From assembly GCF_017814945.1 (NCBI RefSeq), contig NZ_JAGIPX010000039.1, positions 20,078-84,077 of the forward strand: a DNA stretch of 64,000 nucleotides, in the 5' to 3' direction. The stretch is from Paraburkholderia sp. LEh10 (lineage in GTDB: Bacteria; Pseudomonadota; Gammaproteobacteria; Burkholderiales; Burkholderiaceae). Positions 17,484 to 25,269 of this stretch are shown in pieces (within the stretch, counting starts at the first letter, position 1; every line of letters begins with the position of its first letter). A program made the translations under genes and the position numbers. A model generated the notes under the pieces. The model worked only from the letters and a program-made list of their open reading frames with translations, had not been told where the DNA came from and ran no database searches.

Positions 17484-17725
17484 ACCTGATCGAAATCGTC
17501 AGCATTGCCGCGGCGGCGCTCGTGGTGTCGTTCGGCGCGATCGGTCCGGCGCTTGCCGAAGGCCGCGCGGTGGCGGCTGCGATGGACGCGATCGCGCGGC
17601 AGCCCGACGCGGCAGGCACGTTGTCCCGCACGCTGTTCGTGGGACTTGCGATGATCGAGACCATGGCCATCTACTGCCTCGTGATCGCGTTGCTGCTGCT
17701 GTTCGCCAATCCTTTCGCGAAGTGA
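17480..17725 (+). CDS. atpE: N-type ATPase subunit c
   Basis: An 81-residue hairpin of two helices with the polar loop ARQPDAAG. The ion-binding Glu60 lies in GLAMIETMAIYCLV, with Thr61 and Tyr65 as in sodium-type rings. Position 27 in helix one is also Glu (GPALAEG), where sodium-type c subunits carry Gln. Two carboxylates per monomer are known for Burkholderia N-ATPases; the B. pseudomallei ring was reported as a large c17 ring. Proton or sodium specificity cannot be settled from sequence. Confidence 0.92.
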   Translation: MNLIEIVSIAAAALVVSFGAIGPALAEGRAVAAAMDAIARQPDAAGTLSRTLFVGLAMIETMAIYCLVIALLLLFANPFAK

Positions 17726-17732
17726 CGCGGCG

Positions 17733-18476
17733 ATGAAGATCGACTGGTCGACGCTGGCGTTGCAGACGGTCAATCTGCTGGTGCTGCTGTGGCTCCTGCA
17801 GCGCTACCTGTTCCGTCCCGTCGCCAGAATCATCGCGGAGCGCCAGGCTGCGGCGCAGACGCTCATCGGTGATGCGGCAGCAGTGAAGCTCGCGGCCCGC
17901 AAGGAACTCGACGCGATGACGGCCGAGCGCGCGCAGCTCGCCGCTCGAAGAGCCGAGGCCCTGGCGCAGATCGAACACGAGGCGAGCCAACAACGCGCCG
18001 CGCTTCTCGCGGCGGCGCAGGATGACGCCGACAGGCTGCGTACCGAGGCAGTCGCGGAAATGCAGCGCGACCGGGCCGCGTTGGCCGACGAGGAATCCGC
18101 GCGTGCTGTCCGGTTGGCGGTCGACATCGCGCGCAAGCTGCTGGAGCACATGCCCGATTCGATACGGGTAGAGCCGTTCATCGACGGGCTCGTAGACGGC
18201 GTGAACAGACTTTCCTCGACGGCGCGACAGGAGCTGATCGCGGACGCTTCACTGCAATTGACCGTACCGCGCGCGCTGACGGCCGACGAGCAGCGCGCGT
18301 GCGAGGCCGCGCTTTCCGCCGCGCTCGGACATGCTGTCGTGTGGCACGCGCAGATCGATGGCACGTTGGTCGCGGGACTCGAGCTGGGTGGCCGGCTTGG
18401 CATCGTGCGCAACAGCTGGCGCGATCAACTGGAGCAGGTTCGCAACGGATTGCGGGACGACGATGGACACGCCTGA
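17733..18476 (+). CDS. atpF: N-type ATPase fused b/delta-like stator subunit
   Basis: A 247-residue protein: an N-terminal membrane helix (LALQTVNLLVLLWLLQRYLF) and a long Ala/Arg/Glu coiled coil to about residue 150. A C-terminal domain of about 95 residues follows, with VPRALTADEQRACEAALSAAL and GLELGGRLGIVRNSWRDQL, as in the end of subunit delta. No separate atpH is in the operon, which fits N-ATPases, where an extended b subunit takes over delta's role. It is about 90 residues longer than a housekeeping b subunit. Confidence 0.9.
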   Translation: MKIDWSTLALQTVNLLVLLWLLQRYLFRPVARIIAERQAAAQTLIGDAAAVKLAARKELDAMTAERAQLAARRAEALAQIEHEASQQRAALLAAAQDDADRLRTEAVAEMQRDRAALADEESARAVRLAVDIARKLLEHMPDSIRVEPFIDGLVDGVNRLSSTARQELIADASLQLTVPRALTADEQRACEAALSAALGHAVVWHAQIDGTLVAGLELGGRLGIVRNSWRDQLEQVRNGLRDDDGHA

Positions 18477-20040
18477 CGACACAAACGACGGATGGCTGGC
18501 CAGCAAACGCAGCGCACTCGCGGCTGTCGAACTGGAAACGCGCGCGATCGCGATGGGTCGCGTAGAGCGGATCGCCGACGGCATCGCCTTCGTGTCGGGA
18601 TTGTCGGACGTCGCGCTCGACGAGCTGGTCGATATCGAAGGCGGCGTCACGGGCTACGTGCATTCGCTCGACGGGGACGTCGCGAGTGTCGTCATGCTCG
18701 ACAGCAGCGAGTCGGTGCGGGCGGGTATGCGCGTGACGCCCCGCCATACCGTACTCGACGTGCCCGTTGGGGAAGCGCTGCTTGGGCGCGTGATCGATCC
18801 GCTGGGACGGCCGCTCGACGGCGGAGAAACGATCAGGACGGAGAGCCGGCTACCAGTCGAACGTCCGGCGCCCGCCATCGTCGACCGGGAGTTCGTCAGT
18901 GAGCCGCTCGAAACGGGCGTGCTGATCGTCGATGCGTTGTTTGCAATCGGCCGGGGCCAGCGGGAGTTGATTATCGGCGACCGGGCCACCGGCAAGACAT
19001 CGCTCGCGATCGAGATGATCGTCAATCAACGACACAGCGACGTGATCTGCGTCTATGTGGCGATCGGTCAACGGTCGACCGCCGTTCAGCGCGCAATCGA
19101 TGCGATACGGCAATACGGCGCCCCCGAACGGTGCGTCTTCGTGGTGGCATCATCAGCTTCGCCACCCGGATTGCAGTGGATCGCGCCGTTTGCCGGCTTC
19201 TCGATAGCGGAGTTCTTTCGGGATCGTGGGCAGCACGCGTTGATCGTTGTCGACGATCTGACCAAACACGCGGCCACGCATCGCGAACTCGCATTGCTGA
19301 CGCGCGAGCCGCCAGGACGCGAGGCTTATCCGGGGGATATCTTCTATCTGCATGCACGTTTGCTCGAACGTGCGGCCCGGCTCTCGGCGGATCTGGGAGG
19401 CGGCTCGCTGACGGCCTTGCCGATTGCCGAAACCGACGCTGGCAATCTGTCCGCCTACATCCCGACGAATCTGATTTCGATCACGGATGGCCAGATCGTG
19501 CTCGATGCGGGCCTGTTCGCGGCCAATCAGCGTCCCGCCGTCGACGTCGGCCTGAGCGTGAGCCGCGTGGGAGGGAAGGCGCAGTCTCCTGCATTGCGGG
19601 ACGTCGCTGGTCGATTGCGGCTCGACTACGCGCAGTTTCTGGAACTGGAGGTATTCAGCCGCTTCGGCGGGCTCGCAGACGCCCGCGTGGTCGCGCAGGT
19701 CGAGCGCGGCAAACGCATCCGTGCGCTGTTCGCACAACCGCGCTTTAGCGCATTACGGGGCATCGATCAGGTCGCCTTGCTCTCCGCGCTGGGCGACGGT
19801 CTGTTAGACGGCGTGCCCGTCGAAGCGATTGCACTGGCGCGGCAGCGGCTTGTCGCATCCGGCGCAGCGTACGGCCTGACGGGCGACACACGGGATGCCG
19901 GCGCGCTCTCCGCGCCGCTCGATGGCGCGCTGCGTCAGCGCCTGATCGATGTCATACGCGAAATCGTCGAACGCGCGCAGCCCGGGCCGGCTGGCGACGT
20001 TACCCGACGGGAGCACGCTGATGACCAGCCGGCTCAGTGA
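18463..20040 (+). CDS. atpA: N-type ATPase subunit alpha
   Basis: A 525-residue nucleotide-binding alpha subunit: N-terminal beta-barrel (GRVERIADGIAFVSGLSDV), P-loop GDRATGKTSLAIEMI near residue 172, VYVAIGQRSTAVQ, LIVVDDLTKHA, and the arginine-finger region YIPTNLISITDGQI with VGLSVSRVGGKAQ. It overlaps atpF by 14 bases and atpG by 20 bases. Confidence 0.93.
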   Translation: MDTPDDTNDGWLASKRSALAAVELETRAIAMGRVERIADGIAFVSGLSDVALDELVDIEGGVTGYVHSLDGDVASVVMLDSSESVRAGMRVTPRHTVLDVPVGEALLGRVIDPLGRPLDGGETIRTESRLPVERPAPAIVDREFVSEPLETGVLIVDALFAIGRGQRELIIGDRATGKTSLAIEMIVNQRHSDVICVYVAIGQRSTAVQRAIDAIRQYGAPERCVFVVASSASPPGLQWIAPFAGFSIAEFFRDRGQHALIVVDDLTKHAATHRELALLTREPPGREAYPGDIFYLHARLLERAARLSADLGGGSLTALPIAETDAGNLSAYIPTNLISITDGQIVLDAGLFAANQRPAVDVGLSVSRVGGKAQSPALRDVAGRLRLDYAQFLELEVFSRFGGLADARVVAQVERGKRIRALFAQPRFSALRGIDQVALLSALGDGLLDGVPVEAIALARQRLVASGAAYGLTGDTRDAGALSAPLDGALRQRLIDVIREIVERAQPGPAGDVTRREHADDQPAQ

Positions 20041-20893
20041 AATCGAAGGCAGGATGGCGACCGCGCATCAACTTGATGCCGTGATCCGCGCGATGCGCGG
20101 AATCGCGGCGGCGCGCGAGCGCGAGGCGCAGGCGCGGCTCGCCGGGATACGTTCCGTTGCGGCGACGGTTGGCGAGGCGATCGGCATGGTGCTCGCGGCA
20201 ACGGCACATCGAGACACGAGCGATTCCCCGCCGGAGCGCGATCTTACTCCCGTCCTCATCCTGCTTTGTACGGAGCAGGGCTTCGTCGGCGGATTCAACG
20301 AGAGGCTGCTGGAACGGGTCGAAAACTGGCCGTCGCGTGGCGCGGGTGCGCTGTTCGTGGTCGGCACGCGCGGTGCGGCCCTGGCGGACGAACGAGGGCT
20401 CGCGTACGACTGGTCCGTGCCGATGGCCAGTCATGCCGACGACGTGATGCGTGTGGCCGGGCGTGTCAGCGATGCTGTGTTTGCGCGGTTCGTAGCGCAT
20501 CCCACGTCGGCGATATGGCTGATACACGCGTTACCGGTGCAAGGGGCGCAGGTGGCGGTGGTGACGAGGCGGCTCGTGCCGTTCGATTTCGACCGCTTCA
20601 AGACCGCATCACGTGTGCGGCCGCCGTTGCTCACGCTACCGATAGACAGGATGCTGACGGGGCTTGCCGAGCGTTACGTTTATGTCGAGCTATGCGAAGG
20701 TCTCATGTTGTCTTTTGCTGCGGAAAACGCGGCTCGCATGTCGGCGATGCTCGCGGCGAGCGATCACGTCGGTGAGAGATTGAGCGCGCTGACGCGCGAC
20801 GCTCGCATCATCCGCCAGGATGAGATCACGACGGAAATCGTCGAACTTGCGGTCGCGCCGGCGTCGGGAATCGTGAACGGGAAGGAGGCGTAA
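20021..20893 (+). CDS. atpG: N-type ATPase subunit gamma
   Basis: A 290-residue rotor shaft subunit. The N-terminal helix begins TSRLSEIEGRMATAHQLDAVIRAMRGIAAARER. The Rossmann-like core has TPVLILLCTEQGFVGGFNERLL. The C-terminal helix contains LSFAAENAARMSAMLAASDH and DEITTEIVELAVAPASGI. The sequence is more divergent than housekeeping AtpG, as expected for this subtype. It ends the ATPase set and overlaps the next lipoprotein gene by one base. Confidence 0.9.
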   Translation: MTSRLSEIEGRMATAHQLDAVIRAMRGIAAAREREAQARLAGIRSVAATVGEAIGMVLAATAHRDTSDSPPERDLTPVLILLCTEQGFVGGFNERLLERVENWPSRGAGALFVVGTRGAALADERGLAYDWSVPMASHADDVMRVAGRVSDAVFARFVAHPTSAIWLIHALPVQGAQVAVVTRRLVPFDFDRFKTASRVRPPLLTLPIDRMLTGLAERYVYVELCEGLMLSFAAENAARMSAMLAASDHVGERLSALTRDARIIRQDEITTEIVELAVAPASGIVNGKEA

Positions 20894-21345
20894 TGACGCG
20901 TGCACCGGTCCTGCTGTACGCCGCTCTCACGGGCTCGATACTGCTGGCCGCGTGCGCGACGGCATCCCGGGAAGCGGCGTTCCGAAACGAGGAGATCGAA
21001 CTTTTTCGGGCACGTCAGGAGGCCAGCATCGCGTGCGAGACGACTGTCGCTTGCGACAAGGCGTGGGTGCGAACACGGACGTTTATCCAGACACACTCGG
21101 CAACGCGGATCGTTCAGGCGGACGACTCGACGATTCAGACTGCATTTCCGCATGCATTTGGCTTCGTCTATCTCGCGGCTTCGAGAAGCGCCAACGATTC
21201 GGGCAATATCGTCATTCGTCTCAAGGCGATGTGCAGGGGCATGTATGACAGCGACGGCGCCGCGGGTCTCCTGTATTCGACTTGCGCCAGATCGATCGAG
21301 TCGGTCGAGACTGAATTTCACGCATGGGTGAGAGAAAACCGCTGA
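20893..21345 (+). CDS. putative lipoprotein downstream of N-ATPase
   Basis: A 150-residue protein with a lipoprotein signal (LLYAALTGSILLAAC, lipobox LAAC). A helical charged segment follows, then paired cysteines (SIACETTVACDKAW and, later, KAMCRG and YSTCARS), which could form disulfides in the periplasm. No known family is recognised. Its ATG shares one base with the atpG stop, so it is co-transcribed with the N-ATPase operon. Confidence 0.75.
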   Translation: MTRAPVLLYAALTGSILLAACATASREAAFRNEEIELFRARQEASIACETTVACDKAWVRTRTFIQTHSATRIVQADDSTIQTAFPHAFGFVYLAASRSANDSGNIVIRLKAMCRGMYDSDGAAGLLYSTCARSIESVETEFHAWVRENR

Positions 21346-21413
21346 CGGTCCCTGCGACGGCCACGCGCGACGATCGAGCGCGCTGTGCGGAGATGGGATC
21401 AACCGGCGAATGC

Positions 21414-21431
21414 AGCTAGGAATATTCCTAC
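21414..21431. promoter_or_regulatory. perfect dyad TAGGAATATTCCTA, copy 2
   Basis: The 14-bp core at 21417-21430 is a perfect palindrome inside AGCTAGGAATATTCCTAC, which recurs with one change at 6256-6273 beside fnr. Here it lies about 150 bp before a small gene at 21571. It is probably a regulator site; the factor is unknown. Confidence 0.5.
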
Positions 21432-21570
21432 TTCATGGCTTCATCGACTACCGACGTTTAAAGGATCGCCGATTTCAATCGAAACAGCTGCCCTCAATAA
21501 TGTAATTAACGCACCGCCGACAGATAGACTCACGCTCGGTCATGGGTGCAGGCAGAACGAGGAGCACGAA

Positions 21571-21894
21571 ATGAACGGCAATGGCATTTCCCTCAGAGAT
21601 CTCGTCGACAAATGGCTCGCGCCGACGCGCTCCATTCCCGCCAGGGTGACCCAGATCGGGCGTTTCGGCTCCAGTGGCGTGAGATTCGTTCGTCTGGAAG
21701 GGGCGGTGTCGAACAGTTCGTTGAGCATTGTTTTCTTCCGGCACGGTCAAGGCGCCTGGGACGTCTTCCCGCCCGTGCCGCATACGCCCGCAATGGGGAC
21801 ACGCCTTTTTTCGCCGCATGATTCGCGCGATCGGCCGAAAGCGGCGCGGCAGGGGACTGATCTGTATCAAGGCCCGCATCGGAACGTGGCATAG
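21571..21894 (+). CDS. small hypothetical protein
   Basis: A 107-residue soluble protein without signal or membrane segment. A beta-rich core (PARVTQIGRF, VRFVRLEGAVS, LSIVFFRHGQGAWDVFPP) is followed by a basic tail. The start is supported by GAGGAGCACGAA before the ATG. The upstream dyad at 21414 may control it. No family is recognised. An FNR-type box for the next gene lies within its last codons. Confidence 0.6.
   Translation: MNGNGISLRDLVDKWLAPTRSIPARVTQIGRFGSSGVRFVRLEGAVSNSSLSIVFFRHGQGAWDVFPPVPHTPAMGTRLFSPHDSRDRPKAARQGTDLYQGPHRNVA
21857..21870 (+). promoter_or_regulatory. FNR-type box with class II -10, inside a gene end
   Basis: CTGATCTGTATCAA has one mismatch. TAGCCT at 21892-21897 lies 21 bp on, just after the upstream stop codon, giving a plausible promoter for the potassium channel at 21996. 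Confidence 0.6.
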
Positions 21895-21995
21895 CCTGAG
21901 AGGCGGAGACCCACTTCATTTTGTCCGCCGGACGGTCCCGTCGCGATGACGGTGTACAGTCCCTGTGCACAGCACGTTCGATTTTTCATCGCACA

Positions 21996-22835
21996 ATGGC
22001 CAATAGCTTCGGCTTTTTAACAATCGGTGGCGTGGATTCCCACGATAGTCCACGGGCGGTCCGTGCGTGGCGTTACATCCGCTGGTGCTTGTGCGCATGC
22101 AGTCTGCTCGCCATCCCGGCTTTCTACGGTGAACTCACCGCGACCACCGATGGAGCACTGTTCGCCGCACGCGCGCTGTATGTGTTCATGTCCGCAGGTT
22201 TCGCTCTCTCGATCCTTCGCCTGCTATATCTCAGCAAGAAGCGCAAGGCGCTGCTCTCGCATAATCGCCTCGATGTTCTGATCACCGTCGGTGCGGCGCT
22301 GAGCGCCGCATGGGGCGCGCCACCGTGGCAGACGGCCGAATGGGTGCTGCGGCTACTGTTCGTGGGTCTCGTTGCGGTGCGGATCGTATTGTCCCTGCAC
22401 GACTTCTTCACGCCGAACCGGATCGTCTGGTTGCTGGCGGCGGGCGCGGCGGTCCTCGCCATGGCGGGCGCGGGTTTCATGTGGCTCGAGCCCAGAGTGC
22501 ATTCGTACGCTGAGGGCTTGTGGCTCGCATTCGAGAGCAGCGCAACGGTCGGATATGGCGACATCGCCCCGACCACGCCCGCCTCGCGTGTGTTCGCTGT
22601 ATTCGTCGTTCTGCTTGGGTACGGCATGCTGTCGCTGGTCTTTGCCAGTATCGCAGCGGCATTCATCGGAAAAGAGGAGCGGGCGCTGCGGCGCGAGATG
22701 CATCGGGACATCAAGCGTCTGAACGATGAAATCGCCCGGCTGCACGGTGAGCTTCATGCGCTGTGGGACAAGCTGGCGGACTCGACCGTCGAAAGTGGCC
22801 GGGCGCCCCGTCAAGGACAGCGCGAGCGGGGATAA
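21996..22835 (+). CDS. two-pore-domain-style potassium channel
   Basis: A 279-residue membrane protein. Hydrophobic helices occur near residues 25-45, 55-75, 90-110 and 115-135. An ion-channel pore unit follows: helix VWLLAAGAAVLAMAGAGFMW, pore loop with selectivity filter TVGYGDI near residue 190, and final helix VFAVFVVLLGYGMLSLVFASIAA. A charged C-terminal coiled coil (LRREMHRDIKRLNDEIARLHGEL) ends it. This is a Kch-like channel without an RCK domain. The ATG at 21996 is preferred over an upstream start with basic, non-membrane sequence. Confidence 0.85.
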   Translation: MANSFGFLTIGGVDSHDSPRAVRAWRYIRWCLCACSLLAIPAFYGELTATTDGALFAARALYVFMSAGFALSILRLLYLSKKRKALLSHNRLDVLITVGAALSAAWGAPPWQTAEWVLRLLFVGLVAVRIVLSLHDFFTPNRIVWLLAAGAAVLAMAGAGFMWLEPRVHSYAEGLWLAFESSATVGYGDIAPTTPASRVFAVFVVLLGYGMLSLVFASIAAAFIGKEERALRREMHRDIKRLNDEIARLHGELHALWDKLADSTVESGRAPRQGQRERG

Positions 22836-22848
22836 AGCGCGTCGCGGA

Positions 22849-23268
22849 TCACTCGCCGCGAAAACCCGATACGGGTATCGATCGCTTGACAGCGCCCTTG
22901 GTGGACGGTGCTTGCGCATGCGTGACGTCGGGAGCATCTGTCTCGGCGGGGCTCGACGACGCGTTCACCGGCAGTTCGATGGCGACTGCGGGCTTGCCGA
23001 TCTCCGGGGCCGTAAGTGGCATGCTCGCCGCCGGGCACGCGCCCGCAGTGATGTCCGAGATGCGTTTGCAGTACAGCATTGCCCGGGACGCGCAGGCGGG
23101 CAACATCAAGCTTCCGATCGTGGCGTATTCGAGCGGGTTTCGAACTGCCGCGGCGCGCATCCACGTTTCCTTGCAGAGCGCCATCCAGACCGCAAACGCT
23201 TCGGTGTTTGCCTGCGCGAGCGCCTGCATTGTTGCGGAGCCGAAGGGCTCGGGTGAAAAGGTATCCAT
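22849..23268 (-). CDS. phasin-like protein
   Basis: A 139-residue protein starting MDTFSPEPFGSATMQALAQA, with an amphipathic helical region (FAVWMALCKETWMRAAAVRN, LMLPACASRAMLYCKRISDI) typical of phasin-family granule proteins, then a flexible Ala/Pro/Ser tail. AGGAGA stands before ATG 23268; the longer frame to 23325 is not needed. A weak FNR-type box with a class II hexamer lies 75 bp upstream. It converges with the K channel, 13 bp apart. Granule binding is inferred. Confidence 0.6.
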   Translation of the reverse strand: MDTFSPEPFGSATMQALAQANTEAFAVWMALCKETWMRAAAVRNPLEYATIGSLMLPACASRAMLYCKRISDITAGACPAASMPLTAPEIGKPAVAIELPVNASSSPAETDAPDVTHAQAPSTKGAVKRSIPVSGFRGE

Positions 23269-23336
23269 CAGTGTCTCCTGTTCCATTCGGAATCTCGATG
23301 TCCCGTTTGACTGTATGACGGCCACGCCTCAATCCG

Positions 23337-23350
23337 TTGAGGCAGGTCAA
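23337..23350 (-). promoter_or_regulatory. FNR-type box with class II -10
   Basis: TTGAGGCAGGTCAA has two deviations, but leftward TACAGT (complement of 23310-23315) lies 21 bp on. It serves the phasin-like gene. Confidence 0.55.
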
Positions 23351-23402
23351 TCGACGGGACCATTCGAGCAAAACAATTGCTGACGTTACGAGACGTTGAG
23401 CC

Positions 23403-23416
23403 TTGATTCAGGTCAA
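23403..23416 (+). promoter_or_regulatory. FNR-type box
   Basis: TTGATTCAGGTCAA, centred about 109 bp before the UspA start at 23519. GAAGAT stands at the class II -10 position. Confidence 0.7.
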
Positions 23417-23518
23417 GCGAGCAACCGCGCAAACATCGAAGATAAGAAGCATGTCATGCGACGCGTTATGGAGCGCCGCGAATCGTGGTGCTGGAATATT
23501 TCAGGGGGGGTCTTCATC

Positions 23519-23989
23519 ATGTACAAACAGATTCTGATTGCACTGGACGGAAGCAAGACGTCGGAGCGGGTGCTGAACGAGGCGGTGGCGATGGCGCGCC
23601 TCACGGGCGGGAAAATTCACGCCGTGTACGTCGTCGACAAGACGCCCCTCTTCAGCTACGCGGGGTACTACGATCCCATCGCGCTCGTCGATGCGCTGCG
23701 GAAGGATGGCCGTACCACGCTCGAGAGGGCGGAAGCAGCCTGTCGTCAGGCCGGTGTCGCTTGCGATGCGGAGATGGTCGAGACCGAACGTCTGAACGAG
23801 GACGTCGCGACGACGCTGCAACATTACGCCGAGCGGCTGGGTGCGGATCTGGTGATCCTGGGTACGCACGGCCGGCGAGGGGTGCGCCGCATCGTGCTTG
23901 GCAGCGTGGCCGAGCGCTTCGTCCGGTTTGCGCAGTGTCCCGTGCTGCTGGTGCGTGGCGCCGAGCCAGAACACGGTGAGCAGGGCTAA
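23519..23989 (+). CDS. universal stress protein UspA family
   Basis: A 156-residue single Usp domain: MYKQILIALDGSKTSERVL opens it and LVILGTHGRRGVRRIVLGSVAERFVRFAQCPVLLVR closes it with the full ATP-binding signature. The start follows a G-rich stretch (GGGGGGG) eight to ten bases upstream. It is divergent from the phasin-like gene and FNR-controlled by the box at 23403. Confidence 0.92.
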   Translation: MYKQILIALDGSKTSERVLNEAVAMARLTGGKIHAVYVVDKTPLFSYAGYYDPIALVDALRKDGRTTLERAEAACRQAGVACDAEMVETERLNEDVATTLQHYAERLGADLVILGTHGRRGVRRIVLGSVAERFVRFAQCPVLLVRGAEPEHGEQG

Positions 23990-24040
23990 GCCGTGACATC
24001 TGGGGGCGGAAGATAATGCAGCGCCTTCGTCCGTCGTCCA

Positions 24041-24150
24041 GATGGGAAAAGAGATAAAAGGCATCATCGGGCTCGCGTTCAAGCTGCTCGTCAACGATAG
24101 CGCCAATTCACGGCGCTGATCGTGGGCATCACGGCGGGATGTCATTCCAC
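24041..24150 (+). pseudogene. remnant of a FtsX/DevC-type ABC permease
   Basis: An ATG at 24041 reads MGKEIKGIIGLAFKLLVNDS, the usual cytosolic start and first helix of a DevC-like ABC permease. It then stops after 25 codons. In the next frame TALIVGIT continues the expected membrane sequence, so a one-base loss near 24107 is likely. Nothing recognisable follows; the gene is truncated before 24340. The match is from pattern recall and short. Confidence 0.35.
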
Positions 24151-24338
24151 CGCCCGCTTGTACGTCGGCCATCGCGGCGTCGTCGCGACGCGCGACACAC
24201 GTCGCGCGGCTGCGGGCCTTCGCCCAGCGCCTTCAGATGCCGGTTGCACTCCATGCGGCGCGAGGCGGCGATCCGATTTCCCACTCCTGATCGCCGTCGG
24301 CAAACGCAGGGCCAAACGGCAAGGGCATCGCACTGTGA

Positions 24339-24782
24339 TTACGCCGCCTTTTCGGAAAAGGGTGCGCAGGCTTCGGGCAACCCGCCCCAGCCAATGGGCG
24401 CAAAAACAGTTCCACCCGCCAGTTCGATCAGTTCGGTCGACCTCAGCAGCGTGACGCCTGCCATGATGTGAATCTGCGTTCCGTGAAAATAGCTTTCGGT
24501 GTGCAGCCAGGGTGACACGCCCGCATTGAGTTCCAGCGCGCTTAGCGCGTGACCGTTGGGTCCGGCCTCGGGCGGGAAAAGCGGGCCGTCGAAAGCGATT
24601 TTCAGAATCTGATCGGTGCTGTCACCGTAGGGCGGACGTGCATGAACCTGATACGGCGCCTTGTCCCACCCTTCGCCCCACTGTCCGTCGAGACCGATAC
24701 GGGTGAAATACGCCCACGGCCCGCGTACGAAGCACAGGCGATAGATGTTGCCCACACCGTCGAGATCGACCCGCAATGTCAT
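24339..24782 (-). CDS. hypothetical protein in FNR-controlled divergent pair
   Basis: A 147-residue soluble protein with many aromatic and Gly residues (FVRGPWAYFTRIGLDGQWG, SPWLHTESYFHGTQIHIM, FAPIGWGGLPEACAPFS). No signal, membrane segment or known domain is recognised. It probably starts at ATG 24782. An FNR-type box (24872) lies 96 bp upstream and a second (24918) serves the opposite gene. Confidence 0.65.
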   Translation of the reverse strand: MTLRVDLDGVGNIYRLCFVRGPWAYFTRIGLDGQWGEGWDKAPYQVHARPPYGDSTDQILKIAFDGPLFPPEAGPNGHALSALELNAGVSPWLHTESYFHGTQIHIMAGVTLLRSTELIELAGGTVFAPIGWGGLPEACAPFSEKAA

Positions 24783-24871
24783 CTATGAACCCATCCACAC
24801 GCAGAATCTGTGCCTTCGTGCCTTGCCTTGAAGGCGGCAAGCCTATCGTTGCACGCGCCGGACGGATGGCG

Positions 24872-24885
24872 TTGATGCAGGTCAA
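24872..24885 (-). promoter_or_regulatory. FNR-type box
   Basis: TTGATGCAGGTCAA, 96 bp before the leftward gene at 24782. AACGAT is at the class II -10 position. Confidence 0.65.
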
Positions 24886-24917
24886 CTGGTGCTTGGTCGA
24901 TTTCGGTCTTGCAGGCG

Positions 24918-24931
24918 TTGACGTGCATCAA
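24918..24931 (+). promoter_or_regulatory. FNR-type box with class II -10
   Basis: TTGACGTGCATCAA is followed 21 bp on by TAATCT (24953-24958), a good hexamer, for the DUF1488-like gene at 24994. Confidence 0.8.
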
Positions 24932-24993
24932 ATTCACCGGGAAACGCCGGGCTAATCTGGTGTTGCCCTTGCGATCCACGTGGAGTTGTTGCC

Positions 24994-25269
24994 ATGCAAA
25001 TATCGTTTCCTTCCTGTCGCCCTGATTATTGCGCGCGCGACCTGGTGTTGACGTTTCCCGCGCTCGTCGATCACCAGTCCGTGCAATGCGCAATTACGGC
25101 AGAAGCGCTCGAAGATCATTTCAGCGCGCGGTCGCTGCGAGAAGAAGACCTGTGCGACGCGTTCACTGCGCATCGTCATGATATTGAGGTGGCTGCCCGG
25201 CGGATGCTGAACGAGGTAGGCGGGAAGCCTGTTCTGCTGCATAGCGGCTATTTTCGCTTTTGCACCTGA
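24994..25269 (+). CDS. DUF1488-like small protein
   Basis: A 91-residue protein with LVLTFPALVDHQSVQCAITAEALEDHF near residue 17 and a helical part FTAHRHDIEVAARRMLNEVGG, the layout of DUF1488. FNR-controlled by the box at 24918. Its last 107 bases are antisense to the end of the APH/kinase gene (25163-26947). The function of the family is unknown. Confidence 0.75.
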   Translation: MQISFPSCRPDYCARDLVLTFPALVDHQSVQCAITAEALEDHFSARSLREEDLCDAFTAHRHDIEVAARRMLNEVGGKPVLLHSGYFRFCT

